64,000 nucleotides of DNA from Pseudomonas baltica. GTDB taxonomy: Bacteria > Pseudomonadota > Gammaproteobacteria > Pseudomonadales > Pseudomonadaceae. The first letter of the stretch is position 1. Each line of letters opens with the position of its first letter. Where the stretch lies: the NCBI RefSeq assembly GCF_014235765.1, contig NZ_JACMYH010000002.1:310001-374000 (forward strand). The letters are read 5' to 3'. The notes under the pieces are model-generated. The model saw only the letters and a program-made list of their open reading frames with translations. It ran no database searches and was not told where the DNA came from. This document shows positions 52,760-61,636 of the stretch, piece by piece. The translations under genes and the position numbers were made by a program.

Positions 52760-53787
52760 ACGACGCTCTCCGGTGGCACGACAGGGCTGGGCGGCGGGCG
52801 GCGCTTGAAGAGGCGCGAGGCCAAAGCCCCCAGGCTTGGCAGGAGGCCGCGCGGCAGCAGCATGACAAAGGTCAGCAGAATCGCGCCCAGCACCAGGCCG
52901 CTGTCGACCGTTTGCTGTTCACCCAGTCGCGCCATCAGTGCCTGCAGGCCGATGCACGCCAGGATCGGCCCGAACAAGGTGCCGCGGCCGCCGACGATGA
53001 CCCAGATGATGATCTGCGCCGACTGTGCCAGGCCAAACACGCCCGGGCTGACGAACGCACCCCAGTTGGCGAACAGGCATCCCGCCAGCCCGGCAATGCC
53101 GCCGCCCAGGCTGAACACGATCAGCTTGTGCAGGCGCGTGTCGTAGCCCAGCAGCCCGGCACGCTGTTCGTTTTCACGGATGGCCACGACCACCTTGCCG
53201 AAGCGGCTGGCGAGCAGCCCGCGCAGGCCCAGGTAGCAGAGAATCAAGGCGCCGCCGATCACCTGGAACAGGGTTTCAGGTTCCAGCACGCGCTGCGGAT
53301 CGAACGGCACGTTGAGCGTCGGGATCGCCGGAATGCCATTGAAACCACCCAGCAGCGCGCTGCCGATGTGGTATTCGCTGCCCGAGGTGGAGTTCATCAC
53401 GTTGAACAGAATCAACGTCACCGCCAAGGTGATCACGCCCAGGTACACATCACTGATGCCGCCATAGAACATGAAATAGCCCATGGCCGCGGCGAACAGT
53501 GCGGGTACGGCAATGGCCAGCAGCACCGGCCAGGTGCTGTCGCCGATGTTCAGCACGCCGATGGCATAGGCATAGGCACCCAGGCCGAAGAACGCAGCCT
53601 GGCCGAAACACAGGATGCCGCCAAAGCCCCAGATGAACGCCAGGCTCAGCGCCAGCAAGGCCATGACCAGGTAGATGGTCAGCGAGAGCAGGGTGAACAG
53701 GTCCAGCCACTGCGGTAGAACGCCGACCAGCACGGCGGCGAGCACACAGCCCAGCACCGGCAGCAGATCACGAAATGCGACAGGCAT
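52756..53787 (-). CDS. ABC importer permease, UrtC/LivM-like
   Basis: 343 residues, eight to ten transmembrane helices. GGILCFGQAAFFGLGAYAYA near residue 58-77 and the conserved cytoplasmic coupling region (FGKVVVAIRENEQRAGLLGY, about 194-213) are typical of the LivM/UrtC branch. The start overlaps the previous permease stop by one base (TGATG). Confidence 0.92.
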   Translation of the reverse strand: MPVAFRDLLPVLGCVLAAVLVGVLPQWLDLFTLLSLTIYLVMALLALSLAFIWGFGGILCFGQAAFFGLGAYAYAIGVLNIGDSTWPVLLAIAVPALFAAAMGYFMFYGGISDVYLGVITLAVTLILFNVMNSTSGSEYHIGSALLGGFNGIPAIPTLNVPFDPQRVLEPETLFQVIGGALILCYLGLRGLLASRFGKVVVAIRENEQRAGLLGYDTRLHKLIVFSLGGGIAGLAGCLFANWGAFVSPGVFGLAQSAQIIIWVIVGGRGTLFGPILACIGLQALMARLGEQQTVDSGLVLGAILLTFVMLLPRGLLPSLGALASRLFKRRPPPSPVVPPESVV

Positions 53788-54656
53788 CAGAACGCCCTCC
53801 GAAAGAAACGACCGGTGATGCCTTGGGGCAACACGCGGATCAGCACGATGGCGGCCAGCAGCAGGGCCACTTCACCGAACACCGGGGTACTGAAGAAGGT
53901 CACCACTTGGCTGATGACGCCGAACGCGCCGGCCGCACTCAGCGTGCCGGTGATGACCGCGCTGCCGCCGCCGATCACGGTGATGAAGGCCTTGGCGATG
54001 TAGCTGGCGCCCAGCGTCGGGATCACCCCGGTGAGTGGCGCGAGGACCGCGCCGCCGAGCCCGGCCAAGGCCGCACCCAGGCCAAAGGTAAGGCTGTAGA
54101 TGCGCCCGGGGTTGGCGCCCAGGGCGGCAGCCATCTTGGCGTTCTGCATGGTCGCCCGCGCGCACAGGCCAAACTGGGTGAAGCGCAGCAGCGCCCACAG
54201 GCCCAGCAGGACCGCCACGGCCACGGCAATCACGAACAGTCCGTAGCCACTGGTTTGATAGGCGCCCAGGGTAATGCCCGGCAACGGTGAACTGATGCCC
54301 ACCGTGGTGTTGCCGAACAGCATGGTCGCCGCACCGGTCAGCCCCAGGCTCAGGCCCCAGGTGGCCAGCATGGTGTCGATCATGCGGCCGTAGAGGTGGC
54401 GTATCAGCAGGCGCTCGACCAGCATGCCGAACAGGCCCACGGTGAGCGGCGCCAGCACCAGGATCGAGATCCAGATCGGCACGTGCCAGTGGTGGGTGGC
54501 CAGGACGGCCACGTAACCGCCGAGCATCATGAACTCGCCATGCGCCAGGTTGATGATCTTCATCATGCCGAACACCACCGCCAGGCCGATGCTGAGCAGC
54601 ACCAGCGTGGCGATGGCACCGACTATCTGCAGGGAAAAAATCGCAGCCCAATCCAT
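53787..54656 (-). CDS. ABC importer permease, UrtB/LivH-like
   Basis: 289 residues, about eight helices, with the LivH/UrtB signature MKIINLAHGEFMMLGGYVAV (about 32-51) and the EAA-like loop RATMQNAKMAAALGANPGRI (about 176-195). Start ATG 54656 (MDWAAIFSL) with AAGGAG upstream. Second gene of the transport operon, ten bases after the binding-protein gene. Confidence 0.92.
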   Translation of the reverse strand: MDWAAIFSLQIVGAIATLVLLSIGLAVVFGMMKIINLAHGEFMMLGGYVAVLATHHWHVPIWISILVLAPLTVGLFGMLVERLLIRHLYGRMIDTMLATWGLSLGLTGAATMLFGNTTVGISSPLPGITLGAYQTSGYGLFVIAVAVAVLLGLWALLRFTQFGLCARATMQNAKMAAALGANPGRIYSLTFGLGAALAGLGGAVLAPLTGVIPTLGASYIAKAFITVIGGGSAVITGTLSAAGAFGVISQVVTFFSTPVFGEVALLLAAIVLIRVLPQGITGRFFRRAF

Positions 54657-54666
54657 GTCCGTCTCC

Positions 54667-55905
54667 TTACAGCGCGATGCTGTATTGCTTGGCATCACGG
54701 GGGTTCTTGATCAGGTCGCAAACCGCGGCGGTGTCCGAAGGGGCCTGCTGGGCGAAGCTTTCAACCACCTCGAGGCGGCGATCGCGCACCTCGGCGATGT
54801 GCACGTCCAGAATGCAGTGGTGGGTGGCCGGGTCGATGCTGACCTTGCCGCTGGGCAGGTCCAGGCTGATGCCTTTCTCCAGCGCTTCGATGACCGCCAT
54901 GCGTTCGATCGAACCGGCCTGGCGCACGCCCTCGGCCCACAGCATCATGCCCTGGTAGGCGCCCATGGCCAGTTCGGTGATGTACGGGTAGTCGGCGCCG
55001 AAGCGCTTGTGGAAGCGTTCGACGAACGCCGTGTTGAGCGGGGTCTGCAGTTCCTGCACGTAGTTCTGGCAGATCAGGATGCCGTTGCACTCTTCGGGCG
55101 AGAGCACGATGTGCTCGTTGCCACCGGCGAAGGTGGTCGAGGCGATCGGCAGCTTGCCGGTCATGCCGGCGGCCTTCCACTGGCGGTAGAACGACATGTG
55201 CGCGCCACCGACCAGGGCCGACCAGACGAAGTCCGGCTTGGCTTCCTGGATCTTCGAAATGGTCGCGCCGAAGTTGGTCACGTCCAGCGGGAAGAACTCG
55301 ATACCCACGCTCGACCCACCGGCCTGCTCGACGTACTTCTTCACCCAGGCGGTGACGATCTGCCCGTAGTTGTAGTCCGCCGCGACGATGTAGACCTTCT
55401 TGCCCCACTTCTGGGTCACGTGGGACACCAGCTTCTCCACGGTCTGCCCCGGCGTCACGCCGGTGCCGAAGAAATTGCGATCGCACACGCCGCCTTCGTA
55501 CTGGTTGTCGTAGAAGTACAGCGTCTTGTAGCGGTCCAGTACCGGCCGTACCACTTCGCGTGACGCCGAAGTGATGCCCGCGTGCACCACGGCGGCACGA
55601 TCCTTGAGCGCCGCCTGCTGGGCGTACTGCGCGTACAGCTGCATGTTGGACTGGGTGTCGTACTTGATCAGGTTCAACGGCCGACCGAGCAGGCCGCCCT
55701 GGGCATTGAGTTCCTCGGTGGCGAATGTCAGCGCGTCCACGATCGGCTTGCCATAGATGTCCAGGCCACCCGAGCTGTCGTACAGCGAGGCGATCTTGAT
55801 GGCGTCGTCGGCGGCGAAGGCCGACAGGCTCTTGAAGCTCAGCGCCGACAGTGCGGCAGCGGAAATGGCGGACGAACGCAGGAAGGTACGACGATTGATA
55901 GCCAT
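54667..55905 (-). CDS. ABC importer substrate-binding protein, UrtA/FmdD-like (urea or short-chain amide)
   Basis: 412 residues with a twin-arginine signal (NRRTFLRSSAISAAALSALS, cleaved near AFA-AD, about 31). The type I binding fold contains IKIASLYDSSGGLDIYGKPI, VVHAGITSASREVVRPVLDR and YYxN-like FYDNQYEGG, as in UrtA and the formamide/short-chain amide protein FmdD. It binds the substrate in the periplasm. First gene of the nine-gene amide operon. The amidase downstream favours an amide over urea, since no urease gene is present. Confidence 0.9.
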   Translation of the reverse strand: MAINRRTFLRSSAISAAALSALSFKSLSAFAADDAIKIASLYDSSGGLDIYGKPIVDALTFATEELNAQGGLLGRPLNLIKYDTQSNMQLYAQYAQQAALKDRAAVVHAGITSASREVVRPVLDRYKTLYFYDNQYEGGVCDRNFFGTGVTPGQTVEKLVSHVTQKWGKKVYIVAADYNYGQIVTAWVKKYVEQAGGSSVGIEFFPLDVTNFGATISKIQEAKPDFVWSALVGGAHMSFYRQWKAAGMTGKLPIASTTFAGGNEHIVLSPEECNGILICQNYVQELQTPLNTAFVERFHKRFGADYPYITELAMGAYQGMMLWAEGVRQAGSIERMAVIEALEKGISLDLPSGKVSIDPATHHCILDVHIAEVRDRRLEVVESFAQQAPSDTAAVCDLIKNPRDAKQYSIAL

Positions 55906-56393
55906 GCTCAGTGCTCCTGGAACCAGCCCTGCGTGCCATCGCCTGCCGGTTTGCGCACAGCCGAAGGGGCTGCCCGTGCAAGCACCGGGAAACAGGAATG
56001 GAGTGGGGGCTGGATGAGATGCAGGCGAGGGGGGTAGGGCCTGATCTCACGTACCGACGACGCTGTCGGCTGAACGGGTGTCGAGCGTTTCGCTTGTGAC
56101 CGCAGCCGCATCGTTGGGGCCGGGTCGCCCAGGGCATGAGGGCCGCTGGAGGAAACAGATGTCGCGTGGGGCGCAACGTCTCAAACGAAGCAATAATCAG
56201 GCCGCTGTCAGTAACTGGATGTTTTCACTAAATATTTTCTGTTGGTGCGCTTTTGAGAGCGCAATAGTGTGCTCCAGAATGGGAATCCTGCACTCAAACC
56301 GGGCAGGGTCCAACTGATGGGTAACAGGGGAGGCAGTGCTCAGCATGGGTCGAACACTGCCCCTCTGTATTGAACGCACACCTACGAACGGCT
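55906..56393 (-). promoter_or_regulatory. Leader/promoter region of the amide operon
   Basis: 488 bp with no supported gene between the binding-protein start and the end of the acyl-CoA ligase gene. It is unusually long and rich in inverted repeats on the minus strand: a TGCGCT-N6-AGCGCA stem near 56244-56261, an AGCG-AAA-CGCT stem near 56084-56094, and an ANTAR-type hairpin at 56053-56070. An ANTAR regulator in the operon predicts an RNA leader with a conditional terminator here; I did not find a classical terminator with a T-run. Confidence 0.5.
56053..56070 (-). promoter_or_regulatory. Candidate ANTAR RNA hairpin with A1-G4 hexaloop
   Basis: Minus-strand GCCGAC-AGCGTC-GTCGGT: a 5-bp stem plus a G-U pair closing a hexaloop with A at position 1 and G at position 4, the known ANTAR recognition rule. 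ANTAR targets are usually two such hairpins; a convincing partner was not found. Confidence 0.45.
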
Positions 56394-58046
56394 TCACCCT
56401 CCGGACGCGAGCCTCGAGATGGCAGCCTTGCTGCCTGCGCGCTCGCGCAGCACGAATTTCTGGATTTTGCCCGTGGCCGTCTTCGGCAGTTCCGTGAAGA
56501 TGACCTGTCGCGGGCATTTGAACCTGGCCAGGCGCGTTTGGCAGAACGCGATGAGCTCGGCACCGGTGGGCGCCGCGACACCGGCCTTCAGCTCGATGAA
56601 CGCGCACGGCACCTCACCCCATTTGTCGTCGGGCTGGGCCACGACAGCCGCGTGCAGGACGCTGGGATGGCAGTGGATGACATCCTCGACTTCGATCGAG
56701 GAGATGTTCTCGCCGCCTGAGATGATGACATCCTTGGAACGATCGGTGATTTGCACGTAGCCGCCTTCGTGCACCACCGCGATGTCCCCGGTATGAAACC
56801 ATCCACCCGCGAAGGCCTTGCCGGTGGCCGACGCGTTCTTCAGATATCCCATCATCACGGTATTGCCGCGCAGCAACAGTTCGCCGGTGGTGACACCATC
56901 GTGCGGCACCGCGATCAAGGTGTCCGGATCCGCCACCATCATCCCTTCGAACGTTGCCGCTCGCGTGCCCTGGCGAACCCGGAATGCGCGTTGTTCGCTG
57001 TCCGTCAGCGCGTCCCAGCCGTCTTGCCACACGCAGCTCACCGGGGTGCCGGATACCTCGGTGATGCCGTAGACATGATCCACGTCGAAGCCCAGTGCAA
57101 CCACCGCGCTGAGCACCGAAGCCGGTGGAGGGGAGCCGGCCGTGAGCACGCGCACAGGTGATCGCAACACCTCGCGATCACGCGCATCGGCAATCATGGC
57201 CATGACCACGGGTGCGGCGCAGAAATGGTCCACACCGTGGGTATCGATGGCATCGAACACGGCCTCGGCACTGACCTTGCGCATGCACACATGAGTGCCC
57301 GCCGCTGCGGTGATCGCCCAGGTAAAACACCAACCGTTGGCGTGGAACATCGGCAGCGTCCACAGGTAGCGCGGCGCACGCGGCAGCGGCCAGTTGGTCA
57401 TCTGCAGCAGGCTCATCAGATAGGTCGCGCGGTGGCTGGTGACGACCCCCTTGGGATCGCCCGTGGTACCGGAGGTGTAGTTCAGGGCGATAGGGTGCCA
57501 TTCATCGACAGGCCAGACGCCGGCGAAGTCCGGATCGCCGTTGGCGAGCAGCTCTTCATAACCCACCACGCCGATCGATGGCCCCAACGGCGCGAAGGGG
57601 TCGTCGATATCGATCACGATCAGCGCCTGATCCAGCCGCTCGAGCGCCGCCGCAACCAGGCTTGCGTATTCGCGATCCACCAGAATGGCCTTGGACTCGG
57701 CATGCCTGAGAATGAACGCCACGCCTTCGGCATCGAGCCGGCAGTTGATGGTGTTGAGCACTGCGCCTGATAACGGGATGCCAAAATGCGCTTCGAGCAT
57801 GGCCGGCGTATTCGGGCACAGGATGGAGACGGTATCGCCAGCGCCCAATCCTCGAGCGACCAGAGCACTGGCCAGTCGCAAGCAGCGCTCGCGCGTCTGC
57901 GCCCAAGTCCGCGTGATGGGTCCATACACCACCGCAGCCCGTGTCGGATGGGCCAACGCAGCCCTTTCCAGAAACCCCAACGGGGTCAGGGGGAGGTGAT
58001 TGGCCGGGGTCTTGTCGAGGCACTCGTTGAGGGCTGCAGGCTTCAT
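56394..58046 (-). CDS. Acyl-CoA synthetase (AMP-binding family, DmdB-like)
   Basis: 550-residue adenylate-forming ligase. P-loop YTSGTTGDPKGVV (about 190-202), GITEVSGTP, GWFHTGDIAVV and the C-terminal catalytic lysine in KTATGKIQKFVLRE (about 529). Overall it resembles medium-chain and 3-methylmercaptopropionyl-CoA ligases. It activates a carboxylic acid with CoA and ATP. It overlaps the nitroreductase gene by ATGA and follows the AAHS transporter gene, so the acid is probably imported by that carrier. Confidence 0.9.
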   Translation of the reverse strand: MKPAALNECLDKTPANHLPLTPLGFLERAALAHPTRAAVVYGPITRTWAQTRERCLRLASALVARGLGAGDTVSILCPNTPAMLEAHFGIPLSGAVLNTINCRLDAEGVAFILRHAESKAILVDREYASLVAAALERLDQALIVIDIDDPFAPLGPSIGVVGYEELLANGDPDFAGVWPVDEWHPIALNYTSGTTGDPKGVVTSHRATYLMSLLQMTNWPLPRAPRYLWTLPMFHANGWCFTWAITAAAGTHVCMRKVSAEAVFDAIDTHGVDHFCAAPVVMAMIADARDREVLRSPVRVLTAGSPPPASVLSAVVALGFDVDHVYGITEVSGTPVSCVWQDGWDALTDSEQRAFRVRQGTRAATFEGMMVADPDTLIAVPHDGVTTGELLLRGNTVMMGYLKNASATGKAFAGGWFHTGDIAVVHEGGYVQITDRSKDVIISGGENISSIEVEDVIHCHPSVLHAAVVAQPDDKWGEVPCAFIELKAGVAAPTGAELIAFCQTRLARFKCPRQVIFTELPKTATGKIQKFVLRERAGSKAAISRLASGG

Positions 58047-58783
58047 GGGCGAGTCTCTTTGTTATTGTGATGAAAGGTGGTGAATGCACTGACCGGTTCG
58101 CGCTCGGTGACCAGCTCGTTCTCGACACTGGACGCGTCCGCATAGCCCAGGCTCATGCCGCAGACCAGCATTTGCTCGTCGGGAATGCCAAGGACTTCGG
58201 CGATGACGTGGTGATACTTCAGAAAGGCGGCCTGAGGGCACGTGTGCAACCCGCGAGCCCTGGCAGCCACCATCACGCTCTGCAGGAACATGCCGTAATC
58301 CAGCAGGCTTCCTTGCTGAAGCACGCGGTCGATGGTGAACAGCAGGCCTACCGGCGCATCGAAGAACCGGTAGTTGCGGCCGTGCTGCTCATGCATGCGC
58401 TGCTTGTCGCCCTTGGCGATGCCCAGCAGCCCGTACAGCTCCCAGCCGACTTTCTTTTTCCTGTCCGCATAGGGCGTCACCCACTCTCTGGGGTAGTACT
58501 CGTAGGGGTCGAGCAGCTGGTTGGCATGGGCGGGATCGTTGTCTATATCCGCTATGGCGTTGGACAGCTGCCGTTTGGCGTCGCCGGTGACCACGTGCAC
58601 ACGCCAAGGCTGCATGTTCACGCCCGTCGCGCAGAACCGGGCGACATCGAGGATGCTTTCCACGTCTTCCTGGGCCACGGGGTCGGGAAGAAAAGCCCTG
58701 ATGCTGCGCCGAGACCTGATCGCCCAGTCCACAGCCTCCACAACCAGGGCGGGGCTTGACGGCGGTTGAGACAGTCGATTCAT
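58043..58783 (-). CDS. Nitroreductase-family flavoprotein
   Basis: 246 residues. The FMN-binding RRSIRAFLPDPVAQEDVESI and ATGVNMQPWRVHVVTG near the N-terminus and a C-terminal GMSLGYADASSVEN (usually G-x-P) fit the nitroreductase family. These enzymes reduce nitro groups, quinones or enones with NAD(P)H. Cotranscribed with an acyl-CoA ligase (4-bp overlap) and an AAHS transporter (12 bp gap), which suggests a reductive step on an aromatic or unsaturated acid or its CoA ester. Confidence 0.88.
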   Translation of the reverse strand: MNRLSQPPSSPALVVEAVDWAIRSRRSIRAFLPDPVAQEDVESILDVARFCATGVNMQPWRVHVVTGDAKRQLSNAIADIDNDPAHANQLLDPYEYYPREWVTPYADRKKKVGWELYGLLGIAKGDKQRMHEQHGRNYRFFDAPVGLLFTIDRVLQQGSLLDYGMFLQSVMVAARARGLHTCPQAAFLKYHHVIAEVLGIPDEQMLVCGMSLGYADASSVENELVTEREPVSAFTTFHHNNKETRP

Positions 58784-58795
58784 AAGTGCCCCCAG

Positions 58796-60184
58796 TCAGG
58801 TGGATTTGGAGGTTGCAGGATTCAAGGCCGCACTGTCGGTGGCCGATGGCGCGCGGCGGGTCGAGCGTGCCTGGGAAGAATCGGCGAGGGACTGATTGAT
58901 CAGCGAAACCGCCGCCGCACCGATCAGCCCGGCAAGGGCGATGGCCATGAAGTTCTGCTCCAGCGGCAAGTGCATCGAGATCAACCAACCGATCAGTACC
59001 GGGGCCACGATGGCGCCTATGCGGCCCACGCCCGATGCAAAGCCGACGCCGGTGGCCCTGATGGTCGAAGGGTAGAAATCGCCGGCGTAGGCGTAGGCCA
59101 GCAGTTGCGTACCCAAGGTCGATGCGCCGACCGTGAACACCACGGCGTAGAGCAGGCCCGGCGAGCGGGTGTAGGCAAGCATGACCAGCGCCAGGGCGCC
59201 GACGATGTAGAAGCACACCAGCACACGCTTGATGTTGAACCTGTCGCCCAGCCAGCCACCGCCCAGCGCGCCGACAATGGCACCGACGTTGAACACGATC
59301 ACGAAATTCAGTGCCGAACCCAGGCTGAAACCCGCCATCGCCATCAGCTTGGTCAGCCAGGAGTTCAGCGCGTAGACCATGAACAACCCGGTCATGAATG
59401 CCGCCCAGATCATGACCGTGCTGAAACCGCGGCCATCGGCGAACAGGTTGCGCACGGGGGAATCCTGTTTGTCGAGGATCTCCGGGTTGCCGGCCATCAC
59501 CGCATCGTCGGGAATCATGTTGCCGGGATCGAGCTTTCGCGCCACCTCCCTGAGTGCGTCCTGCTGGCCCTGTTTGAGCATGTAGCCGATGGAGTCAGGC
59601 ATGCTTTTGAGAATGAACGGGATGAGGATCACGGGCAGGCCCGCGACGTAGAACACCCATTGCCAGCCATGACTTTCAATCAGCTGTTTTGCGGTAAGGG
59701 CTACCAGGATGCCACCGACGGAATAACCGGCGAATACCAGCGTCACCAGGCGTGTGCGCAGTTTCAACGGCGAAAACTCGCCCATCTGCGCGGTGCAGAT
59801 CGGCAGCACGCCGCCAATGCCCAGCCCCGCGATGAAACGCATGATGCTGAAGCTGATGGGGTCGTTGGTCAGCCCGGCACCCGCAGTGAACAGACTGAAC
59901 AGCGCAACGCAGATGGCCGTCATTTTCGGCCGACCGATGCGATCGGCCAGCGTGCCGAGAAAAATTGCCCCGAGCATGGTGCCGAACAGCGCCGAGCCGG
60001 CCATGATGCCGGCACTGGTCGCCTCGATGTTCATGTCCTTCATGATGGCCGGCAGCGCCGCACCCACAACGGCGAGGTCATAGCCGTCGATGATCAGGAT
60101 GAGCACGCACCAGAACAGGATCAGGCCATGGAAGCGGTTGAACCTTGAATCCTTTGCCAGCGCGAAAACGTTCACGGGTTGCAT
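58796..60184 (-). CDS. MFS transporter, aromatic acid:H+ symporter (AAHS) family
   Basis: 462 residues, 12 predicted helices. Motifs LILIIDGYDLAVVGAALPAI (the AAHS D-G-x-D pattern) and LGTLADRIGRPK in the 2-3 loop are typical of PcaK/BenK/VanK transporters. The C-terminus carries an unusual Ser/Ala-rich tail. It should import a carboxylic, probably aromatic, acid with protons for the linked CoA ligase. First gene of the three-gene operon; start ATG 60184 after GGAGACACGC. Confidence 0.92.
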   Translation of the reverse strand: MQPVNVFALAKDSRFNRFHGLILFWCVLILIIDGYDLAVVGAALPAIMKDMNIEATSAGIMAGSALFGTMLGAIFLGTLADRIGRPKMTAICVALFSLFTAGAGLTNDPISFSIMRFIAGLGIGGVLPICTAQMGEFSPLKLRTRLVTLVFAGYSVGGILVALTAKQLIESHGWQWVFYVAGLPVILIPFILKSMPDSIGYMLKQGQQDALREVARKLDPGNMIPDDAVMAGNPEILDKQDSPVRNLFADGRGFSTVMIWAAFMTGLFMVYALNSWLTKLMAMAGFSLGSALNFVIVFNVGAIVGALGGGWLGDRFNIKRVLVCFYIVGALALVMLAYTRSPGLLYAVVFTVGASTLGTQLLAYAYAGDFYPSTIRATGVGFASGVGRIGAIVAPVLIGWLISMHLPLEQNFMAIALAGLIGAAAVSLINQSLADSSQARSTRRAPSATDSAALNPATSKST

Positions 60185-60403
60185 AGCGTGTCTCCTTCGG
60201 TTTTATTTTTGTTTTGAAGTGCACAGGTGTTCTGCCGACCAGGCCATAGGCAGCGGCCATGGCTGGGGTTCGGCTATCGTAGGCGCCGGCATGGCCTACG
60301 CCCATGTCCAAAGTCGTCGTTCTGATTGGGGTGTTTGGACAGTCCGGGGTGGGGACAGGAAAGGGACGGATCGTGAATCTTTCAGAAGGGGGAGCAGTGA
60401 GGC

Positions 60404-61423
60404 CTACGTTTCATCGGCTTCGTTGCGGCGATAGCAGCCGGGACTTACGCCCGTCCACTTCTTGAACGCGCGATGGAAGGCACTGGCATCCTGAAAACCG
60501 GTTTGCAGTGCGACTTCCACGACCGTCAGCTCTTCACGGCCCAGCAGATGGATGGCCATGTCCCGACGAAGATCATCTTTCAGGCGCTGGTAGCTCAAGC
60601 CTTCGATGTGCAACCGTCGTTGCAGCGTCGAACTCGACGTGCCCAGCGATTTTGCCAACTTGTCGAACTCGGGCCAGTCCTCCGGATCCACACCGCGCAG
60701 CTTCTGACGAACCTTTGCTCCCGTGCTTTCATCGTTCCGATACTTGACCAGCAAATTGCCGGGCGACTCTTCCAGGAAGGGTGTGAGGGTTGCGGGTGTC
60801 TGCACGACCTTGAGGGCGAGGAGGCTGCGATCGAACCGGACGGTGGTCTGGGCGACACCGAACACCAGCGACTCGCAAAAGCGCAGGCGGTAGTCGCTGT
60901 CGTCCAAAGGTTGGGCCGGCCGGAAGCCGATGCTTTGGATAGGCAAGCGCCGCCCGCCCAGCCAGCAGAGCAGTCCGTGCACCAGGATCAGCCAGGTGCC
61001 ATAGCTGAACAGGCGTCTTTCCACGCCGTGGTCGTGAATGACCAGCACCGCCGAGTTGTCTTCGTACGTCAGCTCGCCGTAGACATCGTCCAGGGCGCTG
61101 CGCAGAAACATCAGGATCCGCCGCAGCGCCTGCTCCAGCGAGTGGCAGCTCAAGGCCACGTGGCACATGAGGCGAAAGCTGCCTCTGCGCAGCGGGTGGC
61201 TGTCGATGGCGAAAAACTCGTCGTCCAGCGCATTGGCCAGCGCAATCCAGAGTCGAGAAAACGCGACTGCGGAGACTCTGGCCTGGGGCGCATCGAGCAA
61301 CCCTGGGTCGATGCCCGCGTCTCGCAGCACCGGCTGGATGTCGAATCCGCGCTGCACTGCACCGTGCAGGGCTTCGTGCACCAGGCCTATGGAAGTCGTG
61401 CCTTTGTCTGCAACTACAGCCAT
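60404..61423 (-). CDS. AraC-family regulator (OruR/ArgR-like subgroup)
   Basis: 339 residues from the ATG at 61423 (MAVVADKGTTSIGLV). The N-terminal Arabinose_bd-like domain contains LVHEALHGAVQRGFDIQPVL and HPLRRGSFRLMCHVAL; a C-terminal HTH_18 has LTVVEVALQTGFQDASAFHR and WTGVSPGCYRR. It lies upstream of the AAHS-nitroreductase-ligase operon on the same strand (219 bp away) and divergent from the quinone oxidoreductase gene, so it could control either. The frame open further upstream is antisense to that gene and is not coding. Confidence 0.9.
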   Translation of the reverse strand: MAVVADKGTTSIGLVHEALHGAVQRGFDIQPVLRDAGIDPGLLDAPQARVSAVAFSRLWIALANALDDEFFAIDSHPLRRGSFRLMCHVALSCHSLEQALRRILMFLRSALDDVYGELTYEDNSAVLVIHDHGVERRLFSYGTWLILVHGLLCWLGGRRLPIQSIGFRPAQPLDDSDYRLRFCESLVFGVAQTTVRFDRSLLALKVVQTPATLTPFLEESPGNLLVKYRNDESTGAKVRQKLRGVDPEDWPEFDKLAKSLGTSSSTLQRRLHIEGLSYQRLKDDLRRDMAIHLLGREELTVVEVALQTGFQDASAFHRAFKKWTGVSPGCYRRNEADET

Positions 61424-61636
61424 GACGTGTCCCTGTGAGCGATGCACCGAGTGTCGACCCGCGGCCTGAACGGTAAACAAACCTGCAACGACAGGCAATC
61501 GGTCCGGGCACAACAGGTCAATCGTCATCTGATCATTGCTGCACCCAGTGCAGGTATATACTGCAGATTCACCGTCTTGTGTAACGCTGGGCGCGTTTCC
61601 ATACTCGTCGGCACTATTGACCGACTGGTGAACGAC

